This document shows, one piece after another, positions 1 to 6,548 of a stretch of 6,592 nucleotides of DNA. The DNA comes from Fidelibacterota bacterium (GTDB taxonomy: Bacteria; Fidelibacterota; Marinisomatia; Marinisomatales; CAZVFT01). Made by a program: the position numbers and the translations under genes. The notes under the pieces were generated by a model. That model worked only from the letters and a program-made list of their open reading frames with translations, searched no databases and had not been told where the DNA came from. The stretch covers positions 1 to 6,592 of the forward strand of contig JACNLN010000052.1 of NCBI GenBank assembly GCA_014381485.1, written 5' to 3'. Position 1 is the stretch's first letter. Every line of letters begins with the position of its first letter.

Positions 1-34
1 GTAATTAGCGGTTTCTGGAGTTGACTCATTAAAC

Positions 35-40
35 AAAGGA
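35..40 (+). promoter_or_regulatory. Ribosome binding site of the cupin gene
   Basis: AAAGGA stands seven bases before the ATG at 48 and supports this start over the internal ATGs. It also shows that this genome does use Shine-Dalgarno signals, which makes their absence before nqrA notable. Confidence 0.6.
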
Positions 41-47
41 ACAGAAA

Positions 48-365
48 ATGAACGATTTATATCAAACCCAGAATATTGAACAACTCATTGATTATCAGGA
101 CGACTCGGTGGTCAGTAAAACGCTCATCAAAAAGGATACCGGTACGGTCACTTTGTTTGCATTTGATAAAGGGCAGGGATTATCCGAACATACCGTTCCG
201 TTTGACGCATTGGTGCAAATTCTGGATGGTGAAGCGGATATCACGATTTCAGCAACACCTCATCGTGTTAAATCCGGTGAAATAATTATTATGCCAAAAA
301 ACGAACCGCACGCCCTGAAAGCCATTGAAAAATTTAAAATGATGCTGGTGATGATACGAGGTTAA
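48..365 (+). CDS. Small single-domain cupin protein
   Basis: This 105-residue protein is a single cupin beta-barrel with no signal peptide or membrane segment, so it should be cytoplasmic. The first cupin motif lies around residues 42-61 (GQGLSEHTVPFDALVQILDG) and the second around 77-88 (GEIIIMPKNEPH), with the typical Gly-Glu turn and Pro-x-Asn-x-Pro-His. Of the usual metal ligands only His48 and His88 are clear. The second His of motif 1 is Val50, and no Glu stands at the canonical position, although Asp53 is close. Metal binding is therefore uncertain, and substrate and reaction cannot be named. The ATG at 48 is preceded by AAAGGA (35-40), a good ribosome binding site at normal spacing. 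The gene is separated from nqrA by 420 bases and is probably not part of that operon. Fold assignment is confident; function is unknown. Confidence 0.85.
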   Translation: MNDLYQTQNIEQLIDYQDDSVVSKTLIKKDTGTVTLFAFDKGQGLSEHTVPFDALVQILDGEADITISATPHRVKSGEIIIMPKNEPHALKAIEKFKMMLVMIRG

Positions 366-388
366 ATTGGGGGGTTGAAGAATTTCAC

Positions 389-415
389 CGCAGAGTGCGC
401 AAAGAATTCGCAGAG
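389..415. repeat. Short CGCARAG repeat cluster
   Basis: CGCAGAG occurs at 389-395 and 409-415, with the variant CGCAAAG at 398-404, at 9- and 11-base steps. A CACCGCAGAG lead-in begins at 387. It resembles the CGCAGAG-type intergenic repeats that recur in many bacterial genomes, here as a short, decayed copy. The units are read directly from the sequence; the family link is from memory. Confidence 0.5.
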
Positions 416-450
416 GATACGAAAAGTTTGGATAGGTTTATGAGATTGAT

Positions 451-478
451 AGGTCTTGGGGTTGCGTCATCCCCACCT
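451..478. other. Bulged hairpin
   Basis: AGGT (451-454) plus GGGG (458-461) can pair with CCCC (471-474) plus ACCT (475-478). This gives an 8-bp stem with a 3-base bulge (CTT, 455-457) and a 9-base loop. No T-run follows on either strand, so it is not a classical intrinsic terminator. It may be a structured remnant of a repeat or part of the cupin transcript's 3' end. Confidence 0.4.
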
Positions 479-510
479 GCCCGGAATCTGACGGAGTGGC
501 AGTTGGTACA

Positions 511-591
511 ACGGATTTTAGGCTTTAGCCTTTTAAAAAAAGTAAACCGATAACTCAACTGCTTTATAAAACCCTGAAGGGTAAAATCCGT
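511..591. repeat. 10-bp inverted repeat enclosing two small hairpins
   Basis: ACGGATTTTA (511-520) is the exact reverse complement of TAAAATCCGT (582-591). Inside are AGGC-TTTA-GCCT (520-531), followed by TTTT and then an A-run, and ACCC-TGAA-GGGT (571-582). Both inner hairpins have 4-bp stems and tetraloops, and each shares its outermost base with the outer arm. The whole could fold as a three-way junction. It looks like a small palindromic intergenic repeat, possibly serving as a weak terminator for the upstream gene. Confidence 0.5.
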
Positions 592-593
592 AG

Positions 594-627
594 AACAGAT
601 TTCAGGCTTTAACAGATTTCAGGCTAC
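594..627. repeat. Tandem 17-base duplication
   Basis: AACAGATTTCAGGCTTT (594-610) is followed at once by AACAGATTTCAGGCTAC (611-627), identical over the first 15 bases. A third copy with two differences, AACGGATTTTAGGCTTT, lies at 510-526 and overlaps the left arm of the inverted repeat. The three copies show that this part of the spacer was built from a repeated unit. Confidence 0.65.
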
Positions 628-742
628 TGACGGATCATTGAAGAACATTCAACTTTTCGTGGATTTTTCCTTTATTTCATCATAAACTTTCCCTCAATTT
701 CTTGTCAGATAAGATGGTAAATAAATAGGTGTCAATACTCTA

Positions 743-757
743 AACTAACAGTTAGTT
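743..757. promoter_or_regulatory. Perfect palindrome before nqrA, candidate operator
   Basis: AACTAAC-A-GTTAGTT is a perfect 7+1+7 inverted repeat ending 28 bases before the nqrA start. A second, overlapping palindrome, AGTT-C-AACT, follows at 754-762. Size, symmetry and position fit the binding site of a dimeric transcription factor controlling the operon. A hairpin in the 5' leader of the transcript is the alternative. The regulator is unknown and no regulator gene is visible in the window. Confidence 0.4.
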
Positions 758-785
758 CAACTGATTTTAACGATCGTAACACATA

Positions 786-2138
786 ATGGCTGACATTCAA
801 ATCAAAAAAGGTCACGATATCCGTATCACTGGTGTGCCAAAGAGAGAAATTCTTAAAACACCAACTTCAAAATGCGTTGCGATTCGACCAGTCGATTTCC
901 GTAATATCAAACCAAAACTTTATGTAAAAGAGGGGGATACCGTTAAAATTGGTTCCCCTTTGTTTTTTGATAAAAAAAATCCCACAGTCACATGGGCTTC
1001 CCCCGGCTGTGGAACTATTTCCGAAATTAAATACGGACCACGACGAGTAATCGAACAAATTGTGGTTCAACTGGATACGCAAGAGGAAGCTGTGGCTCAT
1101 ACCACATATGCGCCAGGTGAGATATCATCCCTCAATCGTATAATAATTACGGAATCCATTCAACAGGGAAATCTCTGGCCCTTTATTCGCCAGCGCCCTT
1201 TTAATAAAATTGTTAATCCTGAAGATACTCCCCGGGATATCTTCATTTCAGGGATAAATACCGCTCCCCTCACCGTTGATCTTGATTTAACACTTTCTGA
1301 TAAACAGGTTCCATTTCAAGCAGGAATAAACATGCTTCGTCAACTTACTTCTGGCAGTGTTCACCTGACCATAGGAAAAAATTCCACGTGTGAAACGTTT
1401 ACTGCATTACAGAATGTTGAACTCCATCGTATTACCGGTCCTCACCCAGCAGGAAATGTCGGTATTCAGATTCATCACATTCGTCCCCTCAAACCCGGAG
1501 ATATAGTATGGACAGTTCAGGCACAGCACGTTGCTACCCTCGGCAATTTCTTCCTGACAGGTAAATTTGATCCAACTATACTTATCTCTGTGGGCGGTCC
1601 TTCCGTTGAAAATCCCATTCATCTGAAAACACGAATTGGAGTTCAGCTTGAAACCATTTTGAAACATAATGTTGTGGGGAAAAACAACCGCTTCATATCA
1701 GGAAATCCTCTCACCGGAACTGAAACTGAACTGGACGGATTTTTGGGATATTACGATACTACAGTATCTGTCATACCTGAAGGAAGGGAAAGGAAATTCC
1801 TCGGTATGTTGGCTCCCGGTTCCAGTAAAAGCCAGTATAGTCTTTCCAAAACATTTCTTGGAACAAAAAATAGGAAATTCCCATTTACCACACTGCAAAA
1901 TGGCAGCATTCGCGCCATCGTTCCTATCGGCGCCTGGGAAAGTGTCCTGCCTATGAATATTCTTCCCAATCCCCTTTACCGTGCTATTCTTGCCCGGGAT
2001 ATTGATGAAATGGAAAAATTAGGTATCATCGAGTGTGATGAGGAAGATTTTGCTTTATGTACTTTTGCCTGTCCAAGTAAAATTAATGTGGGTACTGTTA
2101 TTCGTCAGGGACTCGAACTAATGGAGAAGGAAGGATAA
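786..2138 (+). CDS. nqrA: Na+-translocating NADH:quinone reductase subunit A
   Basis: NqrA is the peripheral, cytoplasm-facing subunit of Na+-NQR. It sits on NqrB and has been linked to quinone binding. The product has 450 residues, close to the roughly 446 of the Vibrio protein, and has no membrane segment. Family landmarks are the N-terminal IKKGHDI (residues 6-12), a barrel-sandwich region around 58-95 containing SPGCGTI, GPHPAG at 218-223, and the conserved tail DEEDFALCTFACPSK with Cys425 and Cys429. The ATG at 786 is the first possible start, since an in-frame TAA lies at 777-779, and it matches the family N-terminus. No Shine-Dalgarno sequence is visible in the 20 bases before it. It is the first gene of the operon and is followed by nqrB after 5 bases. 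Having NqrA instead of an RnfC protein marks the complex as Nqr, not Rnf. Confidence 0.97.
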   Translation: MADIQIKKGHDIRITGVPKREILKTPTSKCVAIRPVDFRNIKPKLYVKEGDTVKIGSPLFFDKKNPTVTWASPGCGTISEIKYGPRRVIEQIVVQLDTQEEAVAHTTYAPGEISSLNRIIITESIQQGNLWPFIRQRPFNKIVNPEDTPRDIFISGINTAPLTVDLDLTLSDKQVPFQAGINMLRQLTSGSVHLTIGKNSTCETFTALQNVELHRITGPHPAGNVGIQIHHIRPLKPGDIVWTVQAQHVATLGNFFLTGKFDPTILISVGGPSVENPIHLKTRIGVQLETILKHNVVGKNNRFISGNPLTGTETELDGFLGYYDTTVSVIPEGRERKFLGMLAPGSSKSQYSLSKTFLGTKNRKFPFTTLQNGSIRAIVPIGAWESVLPMNILPNPLYRAILARDIDEMEKLGIIECDEEDFALCTFACPSKINVGTVIRQGLELMEKEG

Positions 2139-2143
2139 TTCTG

Positions 2144-3319
2144 ATGAAATGGTTACGAAACCTTCTGGATTCCGTTGGGGACCAGTTTGAAAAACGGAAA
2201 ACGTTGAAGAAATTCTGGCCGATTTATGAAGCAGCAGATAACATCCTTTTTACCCCGACCATCACAACGAAATCTGCTCCCCACATTCGGGATAGTCTCG
2301 ATATGAAACGGGTAATGATTCTGGTCGTGATCGCCATTGTCCCGTGCTACATCTTTGGCATACTGAATCTCGGATTTCAAACCTCTCTTGCAGAAGGTGT
2401 TACCCGAACTTGGTCACAAATTCTCTTGTTTGGACTAAAAATCATTGCCCCGATAATTCTGATTACATTTATTGCTGGAGCTGTTTGGGAAATCCTGTTT
2501 GCGGTGGTACGAAAGCATGAAATCAACGAAGGATTCCTGGTGACTTGTGCCCTGATTCCCCTGATCGTGCCACCTGAAATTCCACTCTGGCAGGTTTTTG
2601 TTGCTACTTCATTCGGAATTGTTATCGGAAAGGAAATATTTGGCGGAGTGGGGATGAACATTTTCAATCCCGCTCTGGTTGCTCGAGCATTCCTCTTTTT
2701 TGCCTACCCCGCTTCAATTTCTGGAGATCGGGTCTGGATTTCAGCCACCGACGGATATTCCGGCGCTACCGCCTTAGCTGTCTCAACTTCCGAATCCGCT
2801 GAGAACGCTGTGACACTACTAAACCAGTTCCAGCAATTTGATTATTCCTGGTGGAATATGTTCTGGGGTTGGATTCCGGGATCTATCGGTGAAACCAGCG
2901 CTGCCATGATCCTTATCGGTGCCATTATCCTAATGTATACAAAAATTGGATCGTGGCGCATTATGACAGGATCCGTTATTGGACTTGTCCTGACAGCACT
3001 GCTCACCAATCTATTTTCGCCAATATCCACCAATACCATGCTGACTCTACCTCCCCACTATCATCTGGTTATGGGCGGCTTTTTATTCGGTACAGTGTTT
3101 ATGGCAACTGACCCTGTATCAGCAGCACAGACCAATCGTGGCAGATGGATTTATGGTTTTATGATTGGATTTTTAACGGTGATTATCCGCTCCATCAATC
3201 CGGCTTATCCCGAGGGGACGATGCTGGCTATTTTATTGATGAACGCCTTTGCTCCGCTGATTGATTACTTTATCGTCCAGACAAACATAAAAAAACGATT
3301 GGCACGGTATGCGCAGTAA
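2144..3319 (+). CDS. nqrB: Na+-translocating NADH:quinone reductase subunit B
   Basis: NqrB is the large membrane subunit that carries covalent FMN and riboflavin, hands electrons to quinone and forms the main Na+ route. The 391-residue protein has a soluble N-terminal segment (about 1-52) and then many hydrophobic helices. The flavinylation motif SGAT ends at Thr209, the FMN attachment site. Other landmarks are KHEINEGFLV with Glu129, NPALVARAFLFFAYP before the FMN site, MATDPVSA, NPAYPEG, and FAPLIDY with Asp374, the counterpart of a carboxylate implicated in Na+ transport. It ends in KKRLARYAQ, very like the Vibrio terminus. It is about 24 residues shorter than the Vibrio protein, mainly in the loop after the first helix (about 75-100). 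A purine-rich AAGGAAGGA inside the end of nqrA supplies the ribosome binding site. Its 3' end overlaps nqrC by 11 bases. Confidence 0.97.
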   Translation: MKWLRNLLDSVGDQFEKRKTLKKFWPIYEAADNILFTPTITTKSAPHIRDSLDMKRVMILVVIAIVPCYIFGILNLGFQTSLAEGVTRTWSQILLFGLKIIAPIILITFIAGAVWEILFAVVRKHEINEGFLVTCALIPLIVPPEIPLWQVFVATSFGIVIGKEIFGGVGMNIFNPALVARAFLFFAYPASISGDRVWISATDGYSGATALAVSTSESAENAVTLLNQFQQFDYSWWNMFWGWIPGSIGETSAAMILIGAIILMYTKIGSWRIMTGSVIGLVLTALLTNLFSPISTNTMLTLPPHYHLVMGGFLFGTVFMATDPVSAAQTNRGRWIYGFMIGFLTVIIRSINPAYPEGTMLAILLMNAFAPLIDYFIVQTNIKKRLARYAQ

Positions 3320-4010
3320 TACATACACATTGCTTTTTATGAGTACCATAACGATTGTGCTGGGATTTTTACTCTCCATAACCGCTACTACACTGAAGGA
3401 CCGACAGGAACGAAATGTGGAGAATGATATCAAAAAAAATATTCTCAAATGCCTGAACATTCCGGAAGAAAGAGACCAAAAACTGTCAGCTGATGTTATT
3501 CAAAATCTTTTCACAGAAAACATTACCGGTATCGTGGTGGATTATTCGGGAAACACTCTCAGGGAATTGGAGAGAGGAGAGCTGGCACCGAAACGGAAGG
3601 ATCAATTACCCATTTATACTTACAAGGTTAATGCCACAATTAAGGGGTATGCTATCCCCATTTCTGGCAAGGGATTATGGTCAACGATTTACGGCTATCT
3701 GGCTTTGGAACCTGATGGTAACTCTGTCAAGGGAATTACCTTTTACAAACATGGAGAAACACCTGGGCTTGGCGGAGAAATTGAGAAGGAGTGGTTCACC
3801 TCAAATTTTGTTGGGAAACGTATTGCGGATATGAAGGGAAATCTAATCGGTATTGAAGTGGTAAAAGGAAAAGCAGACCCCGGTGATCCCCACCAGGTTG
3901 ACGGAATTTCTGGATCTACCCTGACCTGTAAAGGATTAACCCGGTTTTTGAAGGAAGATCTCGAACGGTACGATCCATTTTTTAATTCTATTCGAGGGGT
4001 GACAGAATAA
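3309..4010 (+). CDS. nqrC: Na+-translocating NADH:quinone reductase subunit C
   Basis: NqrC is anchored by one helix (about residues 5-27), and its FMN-binding domain lies on the periplasmic side. It relays electrons to NqrB. The 233-residue protein has the conserved TPGLGGE at 151-157 and the flavinylation sequence DGISGSTLT, where Thr204 should be esterified to FMN by ApbE. The motif reads SGST instead of the SGAT of Vibrio, so the residue just before the modified Thr is Ser. The start at 3309 lies inside the end of nqrB (11-base overlap) with no clear Shine-Dalgarno sequence, which suggests translational coupling. Opening at MRSNTYTLLF just ahead of the membrane helix fits the family. Confidence 0.96.
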   Translation: MRSNTYTLLFMSTITIVLGFLLSITATTLKDRQERNVENDIKKNILKCLNIPEERDQKLSADVIQNLFTENITGIVVDYSGNTLRELERGELAPKRKDQLPIYTYKVNATIKGYAIPISGKGLWSTIYGYLALEPDGNSVKGITFYKHGETPGLGGEIEKEWFTSNFVGKRIADMKGNLIGIEVVKGKADPGDPHQVDGISGSTLTCKGLTRFLKEDLERYDPFFNSIRGVTE

Positions 4011-4013
4011 ATT

Positions 4014-4640
4014 ATGTCTTTGATAAGCAAAAAAACGCAACATATCCTGAAAGATCCTCTCATCAGTAACAACCCTATTGGTACCCAAATTCTCGGCATT
4101 TGCTCAGCGCTGGCTATAACGGTCAAGATGGATACCGCCATTGTGATGACACTGGCTGTAATCTTCGTATTGTCCCTGTCAAATACTATCATCAGTTTTC
4201 TCAGGAAGTTCATTCCAACCAGGGTAAGAATCATCGTAATGTTAACCGTGATAGCTTCTCTTGTCATTATCACTGATCAGGTGTTACAAGCATATATGTA
4301 TGATATCAGCAGGCAACTTTCGGTATTTGTGGGACTGATAATTACCAACTGTATCGTTCTTGGTCGAGCAGAAGCTTTTGCGATGCAAAATTCTCCCGGG
4401 AAAGCATTTCTTGATGGCGTCGGAAATGCCCTGGGATATGGAATAATACTGATTGTTGTCTCATTCTTCCGTGAACTGTTGGGCAGCGGTTCCATCTTAG
4501 GATTTCAGATTATTCCTGACGCAGCCTACGCTGCAGGATACTCTAACATAGGGTTGCTGGTTCTGTCTCCGGGAGCTTTTATTATTTTGGGATTAATCGT
4601 CTGGATCCAGAGAACCATCTCAAAAGTGGAAGAGGTTTAA
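4014..4640 (+). CDS. nqrD: Na+-translocating NADH:quinone reductase subunit D
   Basis: NqrD is a roughly six-helix membrane protein that pairs with NqrE in an inverted arrangement. The two hold an iron-sulfur centre in mid-membrane through two cysteines each. In this 208-residue protein the pair is Cys30 (in LGICSALA) and Cys113 (in IITNCIVLGRAEAFAM), one position later than Vibrio Cys29 and Cys112. Carboxylates linked to Na+ uptake are also present: Asp88 in the TDQVLQAY stretch and Asp134 in FLDGVGN. The helix containing FFRELLGSG is typical of the NqrD/RnfE family. It starts three bases after the nqrC stop; a GAGGGG at 3994-3999 is rather distant as a ribosome binding site, so coupling to nqrC is likely. 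One base separates it from nqrE. Confidence 0.97.
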   Translation: MSLISKKTQHILKDPLISNNPIGTQILGICSALAITVKMDTAIVMTLAVIFVLSLSNTIISFLRKFIPTRVRIIVMLTVIASLVIITDQVLQAYMYDISRQLSVFVGLIITNCIVLGRAEAFAMQNSPGKAFLDGVGNALGYGIILIVVSFFRELLGSGSILGFQIIPDAAYAAGYSNIGLLVLSPGAFIILGLIVWIQRTISKVEEV

Positions 4641-4641
4641 A

Positions 4642-5253
4642 ATGTTGGAACACTATCTGAGTTTAGCCACTAAATCCATATTTGTCGAGAATATACTTCT
4701 CGCCTATTTCCTCGGTATGTGCTCTTTTCTGGCGATCTCCAAAAAGGTTGAGACTTCCATTGGATTGGGAATTGCTGTTATTTTTGTTTTAACAATAACG
4801 GCTCCCACTAATTGGGCACTTCATCATTTTTTCCTGCAAAAAGGGGCACTATCCTGGGTTGGATTACCAGATGTGGATTTGAGTTATTTGAATTTCATCG
4901 CATTTATCGCGGTCATTGCCGCAATGGTTCAACTGGTTGAAATGATTATTGACAGGTTTTTACCTGCTCTATACCACAATCTTGGGATCTTTCTTCCCTT
5001 GATTGCGGTAAACTGTGCCATTCTTGGGGGATCACTATTTTTAGTGGAAAGAAATTACAACTTTGGCGAGTCTGTAGTCTTTGGATTTGGATCAGGAGTG
5101 GGATTCTTTCTGGCAATCGCAGCGATGGCAGCTATTCGTCATAAAATTCGCTACTCTAATGTCCCTCAGGGTTTGCAGGGGATTGGAATTACAATGCTGT
5201 TAACCGGACTTCTATCAATGGCTTTTATGGCTTTTTCAGGTATCAGTTTATAA
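4642..5253 (+). CDS. nqrE: Na+-translocating NADH:quinone reductase subunit E
   Basis: NqrE is the membrane partner of NqrD and supplies the other half of the shared intramembrane iron-sulfur site. The 203-residue protein has Cys27 in FLGMCSFLA and Cys125 in AVNCAILGG as its ligands. Glu100 in QLVEMIIDRF corresponds to Vibrio Glu95, a residue implicated in Na+ movement. The later residues are shifted by about five from Vibrio (198 residues), pointing to a small insertion between the two cysteines, probably near residues 60-80 (FLQKGALSWVGLPDVDLSYL). The start lies one base after the nqrD stop, with GAAGAGG upstream as ribosome binding site. The NqrE/RnfA family signature FVENILLAYFLGMC near the N-terminus separates it from NqrD. 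Confidence 0.97.
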   Translation: MLEHYLSLATKSIFVENILLAYFLGMCSFLAISKKVETSIGLGIAVIFVLTITAPTNWALHHFFLQKGALSWVGLPDVDLSYLNFIAFIAVIAAMVQLVEMIIDRFLPALYHNLGIFLPLIAVNCAILGGSLFLVERNYNFGESVVFGFGSGVGFFLAIAAMAAIRHKIRYSNVPQGLQGIGITMLLTGLLSMAFMAFSGISL

Positions 5254-5258
5254 GAGGA
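5254..5258 (+). promoter_or_regulatory. Ribosome binding site of nqrF
   Basis: GAGGA directly follows the nqrE stop and precedes the ATG at 5264 by five bases. It fixes the nqrF start and is among the clearest Shine-Dalgarno sequences in the operon. Confidence 0.6.
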
Positions 5259-5263
5259 TAAGA

Positions 5264-6484
5264 ATGATTACAACTATTCTTGGAGTTGTCTTTTTTACCT
5301 TTTTAATTCTGATGCTGGTAATCGTGCTTAACTTCGCCAGCGACCGATTGTTTCCTCAAGGTGAAGTTGACATCGAAATCAATAACGATCCCGAAAAATC
5401 GGTAAAAGTAAGGCCCGGCTCCACACTCCTTACTGCCCTGGCAAACAGACAAATTTTCCTGCCATCTGCCTGTGGAGGAGGAGGAACCTGTGCTTTGTGC
5501 ACTTCTCAGGTTCTAAACGGGGGTGGCGAAATATTACCTACCGAAACCGGACATATCAGCCGTAAGGACGCCAGAGACCACTGGCGTTTAGCCTGTCAGG
5601 TGAAGGTCAAGGAGGATATGAAAATCCACATCCCTGACGAAATTTTCAACATTAAAAAATGGGAGTGTACCGTCCGATCCAATAAAAATGTCGCCACATT
5701 TATTAAAGAATTAATCCTTGATCTGCCAATAGGTGAAACATTGGATTTTAGAGCTGGTGGTTATATCCAGCTTGACATTCCAGAGTATGCACTTAACTAC
5801 AAAGATTTTGATATCGAAGATGAATACGGGGAAGATTGGGACAAATACGATATGTGGAAATATCATTCGGTAAATGACGAACCAGTTACACGGGCATATT
5901 CCCTGGCAAGCCATCCGGCTGAAGGAAATATCCTTATGCTAAATGTCCGAATTGCCTCACCACCTCCCGAATTCCCTCACGCCCCGCCAGGTATTGCCTC
6001 ATCCTATATTTTCAATCTAAAGCCCGGGGATAAAGTAACGATATCAGGTCCCTATGGTGAATTTTTTGCAAAGGAAAGTGATCGGGAAATGCTCTATATC
6101 GGTGGAGGTGCAGGAATGGCACCTATGCGCAGCCACATTTTTGATATGCTTTTAACAAAAAAAACCGAGCGAAAAATCTCATACTGGTACGGTGCACGAT
6201 CCATGAAAGAAATGTTTTATGATGAAGACTTCAAAAAGCTGGCAAATGAATTTCCCAATTTTTCTTACACAGTTGCTTTATCAGAACCACTTCCTGAAGA
6301 TGACTGGACGGGACCAACCGGCTTTATTCATAAGGTTGTATATGATATGCACCTGAAAGATCACGAGGATCCCGATGAAATTGAATACTATATGTGCGGA
6401 CCGCCATTGATGATAGATGCGTGTGATAATATGCTTTACGATCTCGGCATTGAGTCGGAAATGATAGCCTATGATAAATTTTAA
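5264..6484 (+). CDS. nqrF: Na+-translocating NADH:quinone reductase subunit F
   Basis: NqrF is the NADH dehydrogenase module: hydride passes from NADH to FAD, then single electrons pass to a [2Fe-2S] cluster. The 406-residue protein starts with one membrane helix (about 3-25). A ferredoxin domain (about 35-125) follows, with Cys70, Cys76, Cys79 and Cys111, the same numbers as in Vibrio cholerae. The FAD domain carries RAYS (Arg210, Tyr212, Ser213) and GPYGEF (262-267). The NAD domain carries GGGAGMAP from 280 and CGPP from Cys378. The chain ends exactly at Phe406, the conserved aromatic end residue thought to stack on the flavin and influence nicotinamide access. A GAGGA ribosome binding site at 5254-5258 sits five bases before the ATG, and the gap from nqrE is 10 bases. 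It is the last gene of the operon. Confidence 0.98.
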   Translation: MITTILGVVFFTFLILMLVIVLNFASDRLFPQGEVDIEINNDPEKSVKVRPGSTLLTALANRQIFLPSACGGGGTCALCTSQVLNGGGEILPTETGHISRKDARDHWRLACQVKVKEDMKIHIPDEIFNIKKWECTVRSNKNVATFIKELILDLPIGETLDFRAGGYIQLDIPEYALNYKDFDIEDEYGEDWDKYDMWKYHSVNDEPVTRAYSLASHPAEGNILMLNVRIASPPPEFPHAPPGIASSYIFNLKPGDKVTISGPYGEFFAKESDREMLYIGGGAGMAPMRSHIFDMLLTKKTERKISYWYGARSMKEMFYDEDFKKLANEFPNFSYTVALSEPLPEDDWTGPTGFIHKVVYDMHLKDHEDPDEIEYYMCGPPLMIDACDNMLYDLGIESEMIAYDKF

Positions 6485-6548
6485 AGGTTCATCACACATT
6501 ATTGTGGGTAATTATGTTTTTGAACTGCTCCCATTTTATCCCCTCCAA

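Larger units (their letters stand above)
366..785. other. Gene-free intergenic region rich in short repeats
   Basis: No convincing coding frame occurs in these 420 bases between the cupin gene and nqrA. The stretch is a mosaic: three CGCARAG units (389-415), a bulged hairpin (451-478), an inverted repeat enclosing two small hairpins (511-591), three copies of a related 17-mer (510-526, 594-610, 611-627), and a perfect palindrome (743-757). The 3' third (about 640-785) is AT-rich and should carry the nqr promoter. I could not place a convincing -35/-10 pair there. Confidence 0.75.

Noticed and set aside
21..26. TTGACT as a -35 box for the cupin gene
   Set aside because: The matching -10 would fall on the start codon at 48, downstream of the ribosome binding site.
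520..534. Intrinsic terminator made of AGGC-TTTA-GCCT plus TTTT
   Set aside because: The stem is only 4 bp and the T-run is four bases, so it is too weak to call alone. It is kept as part of the inverted repeat.
702..727. Sigma-70 style promoter with TTGTCA (702-707) and TAAATA (722-727)
   Set aside because: The spacer is only 14 bases, outside the usual 16-18, and no better -10 sits at the right distance. The promoter is probably nearby but cannot be placed.
3743..4273. A 176-codon open frame on the minus strand across the nqrC-nqrD junction
   Set aside because: It is antisense to two well-supported genes, its translation resembles no family I know, and it straddles the gene boundary.
786..6484. 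Rnf complex instead of Nqr
   Set aside because: NqrA and the NADH-oxidising NqrF are present, the gene order is A-F, and there is no RnfB or RnfC ferredoxin-type subunit.
6495..6506. CACA-TTAT-TGTG hairpin just after nqrF as a terminator
   Set aside because: A 4-bp AT-rich stem without an adjoining T-run is too weak.
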